DNA of 14,687 nucleotides from JBCCRH01 sp039208045. GTDB lineage: Bacteria; Bacteroidota; Bacteroidia; Chitinophagales; Saprospiraceae. The stretch spans positions 1 to 14,687 of the forward strand of contig JBCCRH010000106.1 in assembly GCA_039208045.1 (NCBI GenBank), written 5' to 3'. This document shows, in pieces, positions 8,063-14,623 of this stretch. Below the pieces are notes generated by a model. The model was given only the letters and a program-made list of their open reading frames with translations, made no database searches and was not told the origin of the DNA. Numbering within the stretch: position 1 is the first letter of the stretch; every line of letters begins with the position of its first letter. Both the position numbers and the translations under genes were made by a program.

Positions 8063-8106
8063 GGCTTAAGGCGACCATATTCCTTTCGGAAATGATCGCT
8101 TCAGCC
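8063..8106 (-). promoter_or_regulatory. Long GNRA-capped hairpin between Ig-like and CHAT genes
   Basis: On the minus strand GGCTGAAGCGATCATTTCC (8106-8088) folds onto the segment 8083-8063 across a GAAA loop. I count about 18 pairs (one G-U) with one mismatch and two single-base bulges. No T-run follows, so it is not a typical terminator. Just upstream, TGTCC (8142-8138) could pair with GGACA (8111-8107). Possible roles are mRNA processing or stability between the two cistrons, partial attenuation, or a REP-like repeat. On the plus strand the loop would be TTTC, so the GNRA loop favours the transcript of the Ig-like/CHAT unit. Confidence 0.5.
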
Positions 8107-8144
8107 TGTCCCCCGAATATATAGTTCATGATTGCTGTGGACAA

Positions 8145-8483
8145 CTAGTCGATCACTTCGACATCGACTGCCTGTCCAGGTTCATTATCAATTTTGATAG
8201 TAGTTGTATAGGCTTTGGCCTTTACAACTAATGGTTCATTTAAATCTGCATTGCCGTTAATCTCAGTAGCAGTTGCACTATCAACTGCAACTACTATATT
8301 GCTATTTTGGGATGGTTCTTTAGAGCCCGCAACAGGAGTAGTATTGAGCAAACTGACACTAGGAGATGCAGGAAAGTCGTTCCCTTCAATAATAATCTCA
8401 AAATTTCCTTGGCCCTGATTATCTTGGGCTGCTACTCTTTTTTTCTTGATTCTTACGTTAAGAACTGTGGGCTTGTTTGGCAT
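8145..8483 (-). CDS. Small Ig-like (IPT/TIG-like?) protein of unknown function
   Basis: Hypothetical 112-residue protein without a signal peptide or membrane segment. The N-terminus is basic (RIKKKR at 11-16). From residue 27 onward it is beta-rich, with alternating hydrophobic residues; FEIIIEGNDFPASPSVSL resembles the first strands of IPT/TIG or other Ig-like folds, and the last strand (AVDVEVID) ends at the C-terminus. This is a weak fold guess, not a family assignment. It is the first gene of the minus-strand unit leading into the CHAT gene, in a position where a partner, substrate or regulator of the peptidase could sit. Without an export signal it would be cytoplasmic, on the other side of the membrane from the predicted CHAT domain, which argues against direct contact unless the CHAT topology is wrong. 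The start is the only suitable ATG; sensible composition and strand agreement with the neighbour support a real gene. Confidence 0.75.
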   Translation of the reverse strand: MPNKPTVLNVRIKKKRVAAQDNQGQGNFEIIIEGNDFPASPSVSLLNTTPVAGSKEPSQNSNIVVAVDSATATEINGNADLNEPLVVKAKAYTTTIKIDNEPGQAVDVEVID

Positions 8484-8538
8484 GTCTGGTTGATTTTATG
8501 TGTAAATATGTTTTGGGTTTAGACAGAAAGCACTTGTG

Positions 8539-8596
8539 AAAAAACAGAATATGCCCTCCTCTCCAACTCATCCTTTCTAGAGGGAAGACATATTCT
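8539..8596 (-). terminator. Terminator-like hairpin in the leader of the Ig-like/CHAT unit
   Basis: On the minus strand AGAATATGTCTTCC (8596-8583) pairs without a break with GGAGGGCATATTCT (8559-8546), using two G-U pairs that exist only in this orientation. A bulge, three more pairs and a 16-nt loop follow. The stem is followed by G and six T (8544-8539). It ends 56 nt before the Ig-like ATG, and no gene lies upstream on this strand, so it would act as an attenuator of the operon or stop unwanted transcription. The AT-rich stem base makes it weaker than a classic terminator. Confidence 0.5.
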
Positions 8597-8629
8597 CGGC
8601 TAATAACAGTTTGATAGAAAATGGATTTT

Positions 8630-8710
8630 AGGTGTTCTAGGTCGTTTTAGGAAAAATATTTACCTTCATTCTTGAAGCGTATGATTTACCGAAAGGTAAC
8701 ACGAACACCT
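8630..8710 (-). promoter_or_regulatory. Possible structured RNA leader upstream of the Ig-like/CHAT unit
   Basis: On the minus strand AGGTGTTC (8710-8703) and GAACACCT (8637-8630) are perfect complements that enclose two small hairpins, TTACC-TTTC-GGTAA (8699-8686) and CTTC-AAGAAT-GAAG (8676-8663). An alternative 7-bp pairing, TTACCTT with the AAGGTAA that overlaps the second hairpin, would exclude both. With the terminator-like hairpin starting 33 nt downstream, the order resembles sensing domain plus expression platform. An 8-bp repeat alone is expected about once by chance in a region this size. It matches no riboswitch class I know. Confidence 0.3.
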
Positions 8711-8858
8711 CTCTGACCAATTCCCAATAGCAACTTAATTAATTGATAACCAGAGGCATATTTTTTTTCAAAAAAATCCCAAACTTCCTAATAAACACTC
8801 CAAAAGTCCGCACCAGTCAAAACTATATTTTATGATGCTCTGCTAAAGTTATTGCTTA

Positions 8859-9431
8859 ATGGACAGAAACAGCTTCGACCAATTTGTAGTGAAGGCACAC
8901 GAACAATGCATCCCTAGCCTGATAAAGTTGACCGGCTCCAGGGCAGATGCTGAAGACGTCCTCATGGAGGCCCTGTACAAACTTTGGATCAACTTAGAAA
9001 GTGGTAAGGTAAAACACCAAGCTAACCTCAAGGGCTATGCCTTTACAATGGCTAAGAATATTTGGATCAATCAAAAACGTAAATCCGTTCGCGAATACTC
9101 TACCGACCCGCACGAGCTACCATTACACGAAAATCAGCCCATGCCCTATGCCTCGGGCGAAGAATTCGACCCCATCGTTTTTCAGGAAGAAGAGGAGGCT
9201 GCATTGTCCCTAAAATTACAAGAAGAAAAAGCGCTCCACAAGGCGCTAAAAAAATTAGATACTAGCTGTAAAAATTTGCTGACTAATTTTATTGTAAAAA
9301 AATATAGCCTCAAAAAACTACAAGAAAAAATGGGCCTTGCCTCTACCAATGCGGTTAAAACAGCCAAGTATAGATGCAAGAAAAAACTGATTGCTTTGTA
9401 TAAAGAGGCCATCAAAGATGTTACCATTTGA
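8859..9431 (+). CDS. ECF-type RNA polymerase sigma factor
   Basis: Sigma-70-family factor of the extracytoplasmic-function type, directing RNA polymerase to a specific promoter set. It has 190 residues, normal for the class. Region 2 is at about 8-77: the SRADAEDVLMEALYKLW stretch is the core-binding helix and AFTMAKNIWINQKRK is the -10-reading part. A charged linker (about 78-125) has an acidic Glu-rich segment. Region 4 is at about 128-183, with LKKLDTSCKNLL, the SLKKLQEKMGLAS helix-turn-helix and the AKYRCKKKL end that is typical of many Bacteroidota ECF factors. The next gene, 30 bp downstream on the same strand, encodes a membrane protein with an anti-sigma-like N-terminus, so this factor is probably held inactive at the membrane. 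Target promoters unknown; the divergent CHAT unit and its own operon are the first candidates. Confidence 0.93.
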   Translation: MDRNSFDQFVVKAHEQCIPSLIKLTGSRADAEDVLMEALYKLWINLESGKVKHQANLKGYAFTMAKNIWINQKRKSVREYSTDPHELPLHENQPMPYASGEEFDPIVFQEEEEAALSLKLQEEKALHKALKKLDTSCKNLLTNFIVKKYSLKKLQEKMGLASTNAVKTAKYRCKKKLIALYKEAIKDVTI

Positions 9432-9461
9432 AGAAAAGTTGTTTACTAATAAAGAGTACTA

Positions 9462-10205
9462 ATGGACGAAAGTGATTTGCAGCTTATTGAGGATTATCTC
9501 AATGGCGACCTCAAAAACCAAGCGCTCAACGATTTTGAGCAACGACTTCAAACGGATAAGGCATTGGCTGAAGAATTGCAGCTTCACCGAAAGGTAGAAT
9601 ATTGGTTGAAGAAGCAACATAAAGAACAACTTCAGCAAGAATGGAAAACCCTCATCAAGCAACAAGAACCTCTGCCCGCCCAAAAAATCAGAACCCTAAC
9701 CGTTGTAAAATGGGCAGCAGGCCTTGCTGCGAGCTTACTAATCGGCATGGCTTTTTTAAGTTGGTTCAATTCTAGCCCTTCCCCAGCTACCTTAGCTGAT
9801 GCTTACTGGAAACAAAGCGCCAACTTTACTTACAAAGGTACTGAGCGGAGCACCAGTCTTTCTCCTACCGAAAAAGCCTTGTCAGATGCGTACCTTGCCT
9901 ACAAGAATAAATACTACCGCAGCTCGCTCGATTTGCTTGAAAAGATCACCCCACTTTCTGACCAAGAAAAATTACTCCAAGGAGCTAACTACTTTGCGCT
10001 ACAGCAATTCGATACAGCAGTGGAAACCTTCGAAGCTATTCTGCAAGACCCCAACTCCTACACCAAAGATCAAGCACGCTGGTATTTGGCTTTAAGCCTA
10101 CTAGCACTAGAACAAACGGAGAAAGCCAAGCCCATCTTACAGAAGATTGTCAATGAGGAAAGCTGGCAAGCTGAAAAGGCACAAGAACTGCTGAACGATT
10201 TGTGA
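9462..10205 (+). CDS. Single-pass membrane TPR protein, probable anti-sigma factor
   Basis: Probable membrane partner and inhibitor of the ECF sigma factor encoded just upstream. Of 247 residues, the N-terminal 1-60 is predicted cytoplasmic and has the pattern seen in Bacteroidota anti-sigma proteins: IEDYLNGDL, then FEQRLQTDKALAEELQLHRKV. No zinc-finger HxxxCxxC motif is present. A basic/Gln-rich stretch (about 50-76) leads to one membrane segment (about 81-101). The C-terminal part (about 107-247) would be periplasmic and contains TPR-like helical pairs (about 140-162, 171-194 and 205-227). The inside/outside assignment rests on the positive-inside rule. The TPR part could sense a signal or be recognised by the extracytoplasmic CHAT peptidase of the divergent unit; that link is inference. 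The stop codon lies one base from that of the convergent LytTR gene, with no terminator visible. Confidence 0.85.
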   Translation: MDESDLQLIEDYLNGDLKNQALNDFEQRLQTDKALAEELQLHRKVEYWLKKQHKEQLQQEWKTLIKQQEPLPAQKIRTLTVVKWAAGLAASLLIGMAFLSWFNSSPSPATLADAYWKQSANFTYKGTERSTSLSPTEKALSDAYLAYKNKYYRSSLDLLEKITPLSDQEKLLQGANYFALQQFDTAVETFEAILQDPNSYTKDQARWYLALSLLALEQTEKAKPILQKIVNEESWQAEKAQELLNDL

Positions 10206-10206
10206 T

Positions 10207-10977
10207 TCACTGATTCATCCACTTTTTGAAAGCGCCCATTCGCTCCAGCGAAATAAAAATATCAAAGCCAGGCGAATGCGTAAGCGTCACTCTAAAGCGA
10301 CTCTTTGAAAATTGATAAACCTCTTGTATCGATTGTATGTGTGCAATTACTTTGCGGTTTAAGCGAAAGAACTGCGTCTCATCCAACTGCTGCATCAGCT
10401 TCTCTAGCGTGTAGTTAATATCATACCGCCTTCCTTCGTTTGTAATTAAAAAGCAGGCTTTATTCTCTGCATAAAAGAGATGCACCTCTTCAATGGCAAC
10501 AGAGCGCATTTTAGCTCCCACTTGCACCAAAAAACGCTTCTTCAAGTCCGTCTTCGCTGGCTTTAATGCCTGCAAGAGCGTCAGATAATCTGGTATCTCT
10601 TCTTCCGTTCTCTTGTGAAACAAGCGATCAAATTTTTCTAAGGCTCGACTTACATCTTCAGCCTGCAAAGGTTTCATCAAATAATCGATGCTTGTCTGAC
10701 GAAATGCTTGTAAGGCATACTTATCATAAGCCGTCGTAAAAATGATCGGCAAATCAATATCTACCTGATTAAACACCTCAAAGCTATGCCCATCGGATAG
10801 ATGAATATCCAAGAAAATCAAATCGATCTCATGCTGGTGATTACGCAAATAGTGCACGGTATCATCCACACTTTCCAGCCGCTGCACGAGCTGAACATCT
10901 GTGCGCAACTCCCCCAGCAACCGCACTAAGCGCTTGGCAGATAGGTCTTCGTCTTCTATAATAATTGCCTTTATCAT
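10207..10977 (-). CDS. LytTR-family response regulator
   Basis: DNA-binding regulator of the LytTR (AlgR/AgrA/LytR) type, partner of the kinase encoded upstream. Of 256 residues, the receiver domain (1-118) has acidic residues E8-D9-E10, phosphoacceptor Asp57 in FLDIHLSDG, Thr81 (TTAYDKYAL) and Lys102 in MKPL. The LytTR DNA-binding domain covers about 145-253, with FLVQVGAKMRSV, YAENKACFLIT, FFRLNRKVIAHI and FRVTLTHSP as recognisable strands. The ATG overlaps the kinase stop codon by four bases (ATGA), so translation is coupled. The divergent TonB-dependent receptor gene is a candidate target by position; I could not find a convincing pair of LytTR direct repeats in the 12021-12239 region. 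Confidence 0.95.
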   Translation of the reverse strand: MIKAIIIEDEDLSAKRLVRLLGELRTDVQLVQRLESVDDTVHYLRNHQHEIDLIFLDIHLSDGHSFEVFNQVDIDLPIIFTTAYDKYALQAFRQTSIDYLMKPLQAEDVSRALEKFDRLFHKRTEEEIPDYLTLLQALKPAKTDLKKRFLVQVGAKMRSVAIEEVHLFYAENKACFLITNEGRRYDINYTLEKLMQQLDETQFFRLNRKVIAHIQSIQEVYQFSKSRFRVTLTHSPGFDIFISLERMGAFKKWMNQ

Positions 10978-12020
10978 GCTTTATCTTCATTTAAGATGAG
11001 TGGTAGTTTAGCCACAAAACTAGCGTTGGTCTTATAGAATGCTGGCTTATCTTTAGAAATAAGCTGATAGGTCTTCTTGAGGTTAGATAAGCCAACACCG
11101 CCAGAGTCCACTACTGTTGTTCGAAGGTGCAAATTATTGGTAATCACCAAATGACCATTCTGATTTGCTAGCTTGATCAATAAAGGTCTCGCCTTAGAAA
11201 TCTGGTTATGCTTAATCGCATTTTCAAACAGCAATTGCAAAGAAAGGGGCGGAATCTGCTGATCCAACACCTCACTATCTAGCTGGTAGTCGATCTGTAG
11301 GCTTTCGCCAAAACGGATTTTTTGCAAAAAAAGATAGGCATCCAAAAAGGCTAATTCTTTCTTCACACTGACCAAAGTCTCCTCACTAAATTCCAATACA
11401 TAGCGGTACACTTTCGCAAATTCTCGAATAAAATCATTGGCCTTTTGTGGATTTTCATAAATCAGCTCTGACAGTACACTCAAACTATTGAACAAAAAAT
11501 GCGGGTTGATTCGCTGCTGTAGCGCCAGTAGCTGGGAGGCTACTTTTTCTTTTTCTGCATTGGCCAACGAAAGCTGTAAGTCTCGATTTTCTTCAAACGT
11601 ATTCCAAAGCTCCACAATAGCAAAGATGACCGCCCCAAGCAAGGAATTCACGAAGATCATAACCGCTATAGGTCGAACCGGCGCATCTGTAGAAGGCTTT
11701 GGAGGAGAAAGAAAAACAATAATGTTAGAAATAGAAAATGCTATAACAATCACGATCAGCAGTTCAATAGCCCACCTTCGCCAATCACTCCGCTCTAATT
11801 GCTTGCGATTCAGTAGGTTTATTACCGTTGTTGCCACCTTCAGATACACAAATACACCAATGAATCCAAAAAGAGTGACACTTAAGCCTCTATTGAGAAA
11901 TCGCTCTGCAAAATTTTCTGTGCTAAACAGATAAGCGTTGAGCATAAATAGCACCAAAAAGACAATACTGATAATAAATGATAAGACCATCTGCGACCTC
12001 ATCTCATTTGACCGTAACAT
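10974..12020 (-). CDS. LytS-type sensor histidine kinase (His_kinase family)
   Basis: Membrane sensor kinase of the HPK8/LytS-like group. Of 348 residues: four predicted membrane segments (about 11-32, 45-69, 83-104 and 118-139) with short loops and no sizeable periplasmic domain; a coiled-coil linker (about 141-168); the phosphorylation motif LQQRINPHFLFNSL with His174; and an ATPase part with LLFENAIKHN (263-272) and SGGVGLSNL (306-314). The family's usual catalytic motifs are intact. With almost no external domain, the signal is probably sensed in or at the membrane. The start at 12020 gives a short N-terminal tail before the first membrane segment; Met7 is an alternative. It forms an operon with the LytTR gene through a four-base stop/start overlap and diverges from the TonB-dependent receptor gene. 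Confidence 0.94.
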   Translation of the reverse strand: MLRSNEMRSQMVLSFIISIVFLVLFMLNAYLFSTENFAERFLNRGLSVTLFGFIGVFVYLKVATTVINLLNRKQLERSDWRRWAIELLIVIVIAFSISNIIVFLSPPKPSTDAPVRPIAVMIFVNSLLGAVIFAIVELWNTFEENRDLQLSLANAEKEKVASQLLALQQRINPHFLFNSLSVLSELIYENPQKANDFIREFAKVYRYVLEFSEETLVSVKKELAFLDAYLFLQKIRFGESLQIDYQLDSEVLDQQIPPLSLQLLFENAIKHNQISKARPLLIKLANQNGHLVITNNLHLRTTVVDSGGVGLSNLKKTYQLISKDKPAFYKTNASFVAKLPLILNEDKA

Positions 12021-12092
12021 ATCGCAATTTTAAATCCTTCTGTAAGGTAGGGCTTTGAGTTATTTTTCTTACCGAAAAGAAGATAGGGAATG

Positions 12093-12133
12093 AAAAAACA
12101 GGCGTGAACCCTTCCTCCTCCCAACTCACACCT
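12093..12133 (-). terminator. Terminator-like hairpin in front of the LytS/LytTR operon
   Basis: On the minus strand AGGTGTGA (12133-12126) pairs fully with TCACGCCT (12107-12100) through one G-U pair found only in this orientation. The loop is 18 nt and purine-rich, and G plus six T follow (12098-12093). It lies about 73 nt before the kinase ATG at 12020, with no gene upstream on this strand. It shares primary sequence with the hairpin at 8539-8596, including the 11-mer TGAAAAAACAG on the plus strand. Possible attenuator, barrier to read-through, or DNA-level site. Confidence 0.4.
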
Positions 12134-12140
12134 ATTTTTG
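12133..12140 (+). promoter_or_regulatory. Candidate -7 box of the TonB-dependent receptor gene
   Basis: TATTTTTG fits TAnnTTTG exactly, 99 bp before the ATG at 12240. A -33 TTG is not evident; the DNA there is C/T-rich and belongs to the minus-strand hairpin element, so transcription in the two directions could interfere. The rest of the 219-bp region (12021-12239) shows only a small CCTT-CTGT-AAGG hairpin near 12036 and an A-rich stretch before the receptor start. Confidence 0.35.
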
Positions 12141-12239
12141 GACGATTCGCACCCTACTTTGCCGTCTTCATCAGTTTCTTTTTCCCTTTCCCTAGAAATA
12201 CCTTCACTTTTGGAGCGTCAAAAAGCAAAAACAATCTAC

Positions 12240-14552
12240 ATGAGTACATTCATCCGACTAGATTTTATCCTACTTTTTATCCTATGCCTGGCAGTGACTG
12301 CGCAAGTCACTGCACAGGATTTTACCCTGAGTGGGTATCTGCGCGACGAAAGCTCCGGCGAAGAGCTGCTATTTGCTACCGTGGCAGTAGAGGGAAGCGA
12401 TCAGGGCGTTACCACTAATCTATATGGCTTCTATTCGCTTACCTTACCTGCGGGTAAGTATCGCGTTAACTTTTCGTATGTGGGCTACGACCCACAGGTA
12501 CTTGAGGTAAACCTCGATAAAGACCTCACACAAGATGTGGAGCTAGCCAGCTCGGCTCAGCAACTGGAAGAAATTGTAGTGGTAGCCGAGCAAGAAAACG
12601 AAAATGTAACTAATACAGAAGTGAGTGTGGTGAGCCTCGATGTCAAACAAATTAAGAAGATTCCGGTCATCTTTGGCGAGCAAGATATTCTAAAAACCAT
12701 GCAGCTTATGCCAGGGGTAAGTGCCAACTCAGAAGGGGGCAGTGGGTTCTTTGTGCGCGGTGGAGATGCCGATCAAAACCTCATCTTGCTAGATGAAGCA
12801 CCCGTATATAATGCCTCACACTTGCTTGGATTTTTCTCGGTGTTCAACTCTGAGGCTCTGAAAGATGTAAAGCTCTACAAGGGCGGAATACCTGCGCAAT
12901 ACGGCGGGCGAGCGTCATCGGTAATGGATGTGCGTATGAAGAATGGGAATATGAAAGAGTGGAAAGTATCGGGTGGTTTAGGACTCATTTCTTCCCGCTT
13001 GACGGTTGAAGGGCCTATTGTAGAGGACAAGGGTTCGCTCATCGTATCAGGTAGAAGAACCTATGCAGATATACTGGCCAGACCATTTTTGGAAGATGAC
13101 CAACAAACGGACCTCTACTTCTATGACGTCAACTTTAAGGCCAACTATAAATTAGGAGAAAAAGACCGAATTTATGTGTCCGGCTATTTAGGCAGAGACG
13201 TGCTGGGGACTGATGATTTTGGCTTCGACTGGGGCAATCAAACCCTTACTGCTAGATGGAACCATACGTTTAACAATAAGCTATTCTCCAATACTTCCTT
13301 TATTTACTCTAAGTACGACTATGGTTTCAATGTAGATAATGGAGGTATTGAGGTTGACCTGAGTGCAGGAATTCTAGACTACAATTTAAAGCAGGATTTT
13401 AACTACTATCTCAACCCCAATAACAGCATTACCTTCGGTTGGCAGGCCATCTACCATGAGTTTACGCCTACTACTTTTACCTTCGATGAAGACCCAGCGA
13501 GTATAGCTCAAGATCAGTATGCACTCGAAGGGGGAATCTATATTTCAAATGAGCAGAAAATAGGGGATAAGCTGTCGCTAAATTATGGCTTGCGCCTGTC
13601 TTCCTTTAGCAATATTGGAGCGTATACGGAACAGACCTTCAATCAAGAAGATGACGTCATTAATGAAATATCGTATGAAAGTGGTGATTTTTATAATACC
13701 TACTTCCAGTTGGAACCTCGTTTTTCAGCTACCTACTTACTGAATCCTAGCAGCTCGTTCAAGCTAAGCTACAACCGCAATGCACAATACATCCACCTGC
13801 TCTCTAACTCCAATGCAGGCTCTCCAACCGATATTTGGATACCAAGTACCAATTTGGTGGAACCAACTATTGCCGATCAGTATGCAGTAGGCTACTTCCG
13901 TAATTTCAATAACAATAACTACAAATTTAGTGTGGAGGCGTACTACAAAGACTTACAAAATACGGTAGACTACGAGGATGGTGCCGAAATTTTTGGTAAT
14001 GCCAATATTGAGTCAGAACTCGTCTTTGTAGTAGGCAGAGCGTATGGGGTGGAGTTTCTATTGGAGAAAACCAAGGGCAAATTTACGGGCTGGCTGAGTT
14101 ATACCCTCAGTAAGACGGAGCGCCGATTTGATGAAATTAACAATGGCGAGTGGTTCTCTGCACGGCAAGACCGCACGCACGACATCTCCATCGTTGGGGT
14201 ATATCAGCTTACGCCAAAATTATCGATTTCTGCCTCTTGGATCTACTACACGGGGGATGCAGTGACGTTTCCTGCCGGAAAATACTTTGTGGATGGCAAC
14301 CTAGTCAATCTATTTTCAGAGCGCAATGGGGATCGCCTGCCCGATTACCACCGCTTAGACTTAGGTGCGACTTGGCTCATCAAGAAGCGGGATCGCTACA
14401 AAAGTGAGCTCAACTTCTCGATCTATAATGCTTATCACCGCCTGAATGCCTTTTCTATCAATTTTGATACCAATGACGCTGGCGTCACCGAGGCGACTCG
14501 CTTAGCCCTATTTGGTATTGTTCCTTCTGTAACCTGGAATTTTGAATTTTAA
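12240..14552 (+). CDS. TonB-dependent receptor with carboxypeptidase-regulatory-like domain
   Basis: Outer-membrane ligand-gated transporter powered by TonB. The start is the ATG at 12240, because it gives a proper signal peptide (about 1-26, ending VTAQ); longer in-frame starts use TTG and add unrelated residues. Of 770 residues: CarboxypepD_reg-like beta domain about 28-104 (TLSGYLRDESSGEEL, YGFYSLTLPAGKYRV, YVGYDPQ); a stretch at about 110-132 (EEIVVVAEQ) likely holding the TonB box; plug about 135-236 with ILKTMQLMPGV, GFFVRGGDADQNLILLDEAP and GIPAQYGGRASSVMDVR; then a beta-barrel to the terminal aromatic residue (WNFEF). The plug sequence matches the type often paired in Bacteroidota with a DUF4249 lipoprotein, and a lipoprotein gene does start 71 bp downstream. 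No SusD-like gene is present in the window, so this is not a typical glycan locus. Substrate unknown. Control by the divergent LytS/LytTR pair is plausible but unproven. Confidence 0.95.
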   Translation: MSTFIRLDFILLFILCLAVTAQVTAQDFTLSGYLRDESSGEELLFATVAVEGSDQGVTTNLYGFYSLTLPAGKYRVNFSYVGYDPQVLEVNLDKDLTQDVELASSAQQLEEIVVVAEQENENVTNTEVSVVSLDVKQIKKIPVIFGEQDILKTMQLMPGVSANSEGGSGFFVRGGDADQNLILLDEAPVYNASHLLGFFSVFNSEALKDVKLYKGGIPAQYGGRASSVMDVRMKNGNMKEWKVSGGLGLISSRLTVEGPIVEDKGSLIVSGRRTYADILARPFLEDDQQTDLYFYDVNFKANYKLGEKDRIYVSGYLGRDVLGTDDFGFDWGNQTLTARWNHTFNNKLFSNTSFIYSKYDYGFNVDNGGIEVDLSAGILDYNLKQDFNYYLNPNNSITFGWQAIYHEFTPTTFTFDEDPASIAQDQYALEGGIYISNEQKIGDKLSLNYGLRLSSFSNIGAYTEQTFNQEDDVINEISYESGDFYNTYFQLEPRFSATYLLNPSSSFKLSYNRNAQYIHLLSNSNAGSPTDIWIPSTNLVEPTIADQYAVGYFRNFNNNNYKFSVEAYYKDLQNTVDYEDGAEIFGNANIESELVFVVGRAYGVEFLLEKTKGKFTGWLSYTLSKTERRFDEINNGEWFSARQDRTHDISIVGVYQLTPKLSISASWIYYTGDAVTFPAGKYFVDGNLVNLFSERNGDRLPDYHRLDLGATWLIKKRDRYKSELNFSIYNAYHRLNAFSINFDTNDAGVTEATRLALFGIVPSVTWNFEF

Positions 14553-14568
14553 AGCACAGCATGCGCTG

Positions 14569-14585
14569 GCGGATTTGCAATCCGC
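14569..14585. repeat. Perfect short palindrome, REP-like candidate
   Basis: GCGGATT-TGC-AATCCGC is a perfect 7-bp inverted repeat with a 3-nt centre, extended by a G-U and a T-A pair on the outside. It sits 16 bp after the receptor stop codon, between two co-directional genes. TTTTT comes 11 nt after the stem, too far for a normal terminator. GC-rich palindromes of this kind are often dispersed repeats in Bacteroidota intergenic DNA; with one copy in the window the class cannot be confirmed. Confidence 0.5.
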
Positions 14586-14623
14586 TACTGGAATTTTTAA
14601 CTCTTAAAAAAACAACTCTAAAT

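Larger units (their letters stand above)
8484..8858. other. Divergent control region between the CHAT and sigma operons
   Basis: This 375-bp stretch holds no convincing gene. It contains, from left to right, a minus-strand terminator-like hairpin (8539-8596), a set of nested inverted repeats (8630-8710), a T8-C-A7 tract (8761-8776) likely to bend DNA or act as an AT-rich promoter element, and TATATTTT at 8824-8831, one mismatch from TAnnTTTG, 28 bp before the sigma-factor ATG. No reliable -33 TTG accompanies that box. Promoters for both directions must lie here, but only the sigma-side candidate is visible, and weakly. Confidence 0.6.

Noticed and set aside
8145..8483. Bacterial gasdermin as the CHAT partner
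   Set aside because: Gasdermins are about twice this length or more, with a different fold and a lipidated N-terminal Cys; this 112-residue beta-rich protein does not fit.
4758..10205. Type III-E CRISPR (gRAMP/Craspase) locus
   Set aside because: TPR-CHAT and a sigma factor are present, but there is no gRAMP-like effector, Csx30, Cas1/Cas2 or repeat array, and this CHAT protein appears to be exported. Only the logic is similar.
11488..11934. 148-codon plus-strand frame opposite the LytS-type kinase
   Set aside because: It is antisense to the membrane segments of an intact kinase gene and shows no family signature.
12121..12162. Approximate direct repeat (CACACC-TATTTTTG and CGCACCCTACTTTG) in the receptor promoter region
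   Set aside because: The copies differ in spacing and several bases; in a C/T-rich stretch this is easily chance.
14569..14600. Rho-independent terminator between receptor and lipoprotein genes
   Set aside because: The stem is good, but the T-run starts 11 nt after it, so it is better described as a palindrome or REP-like element.
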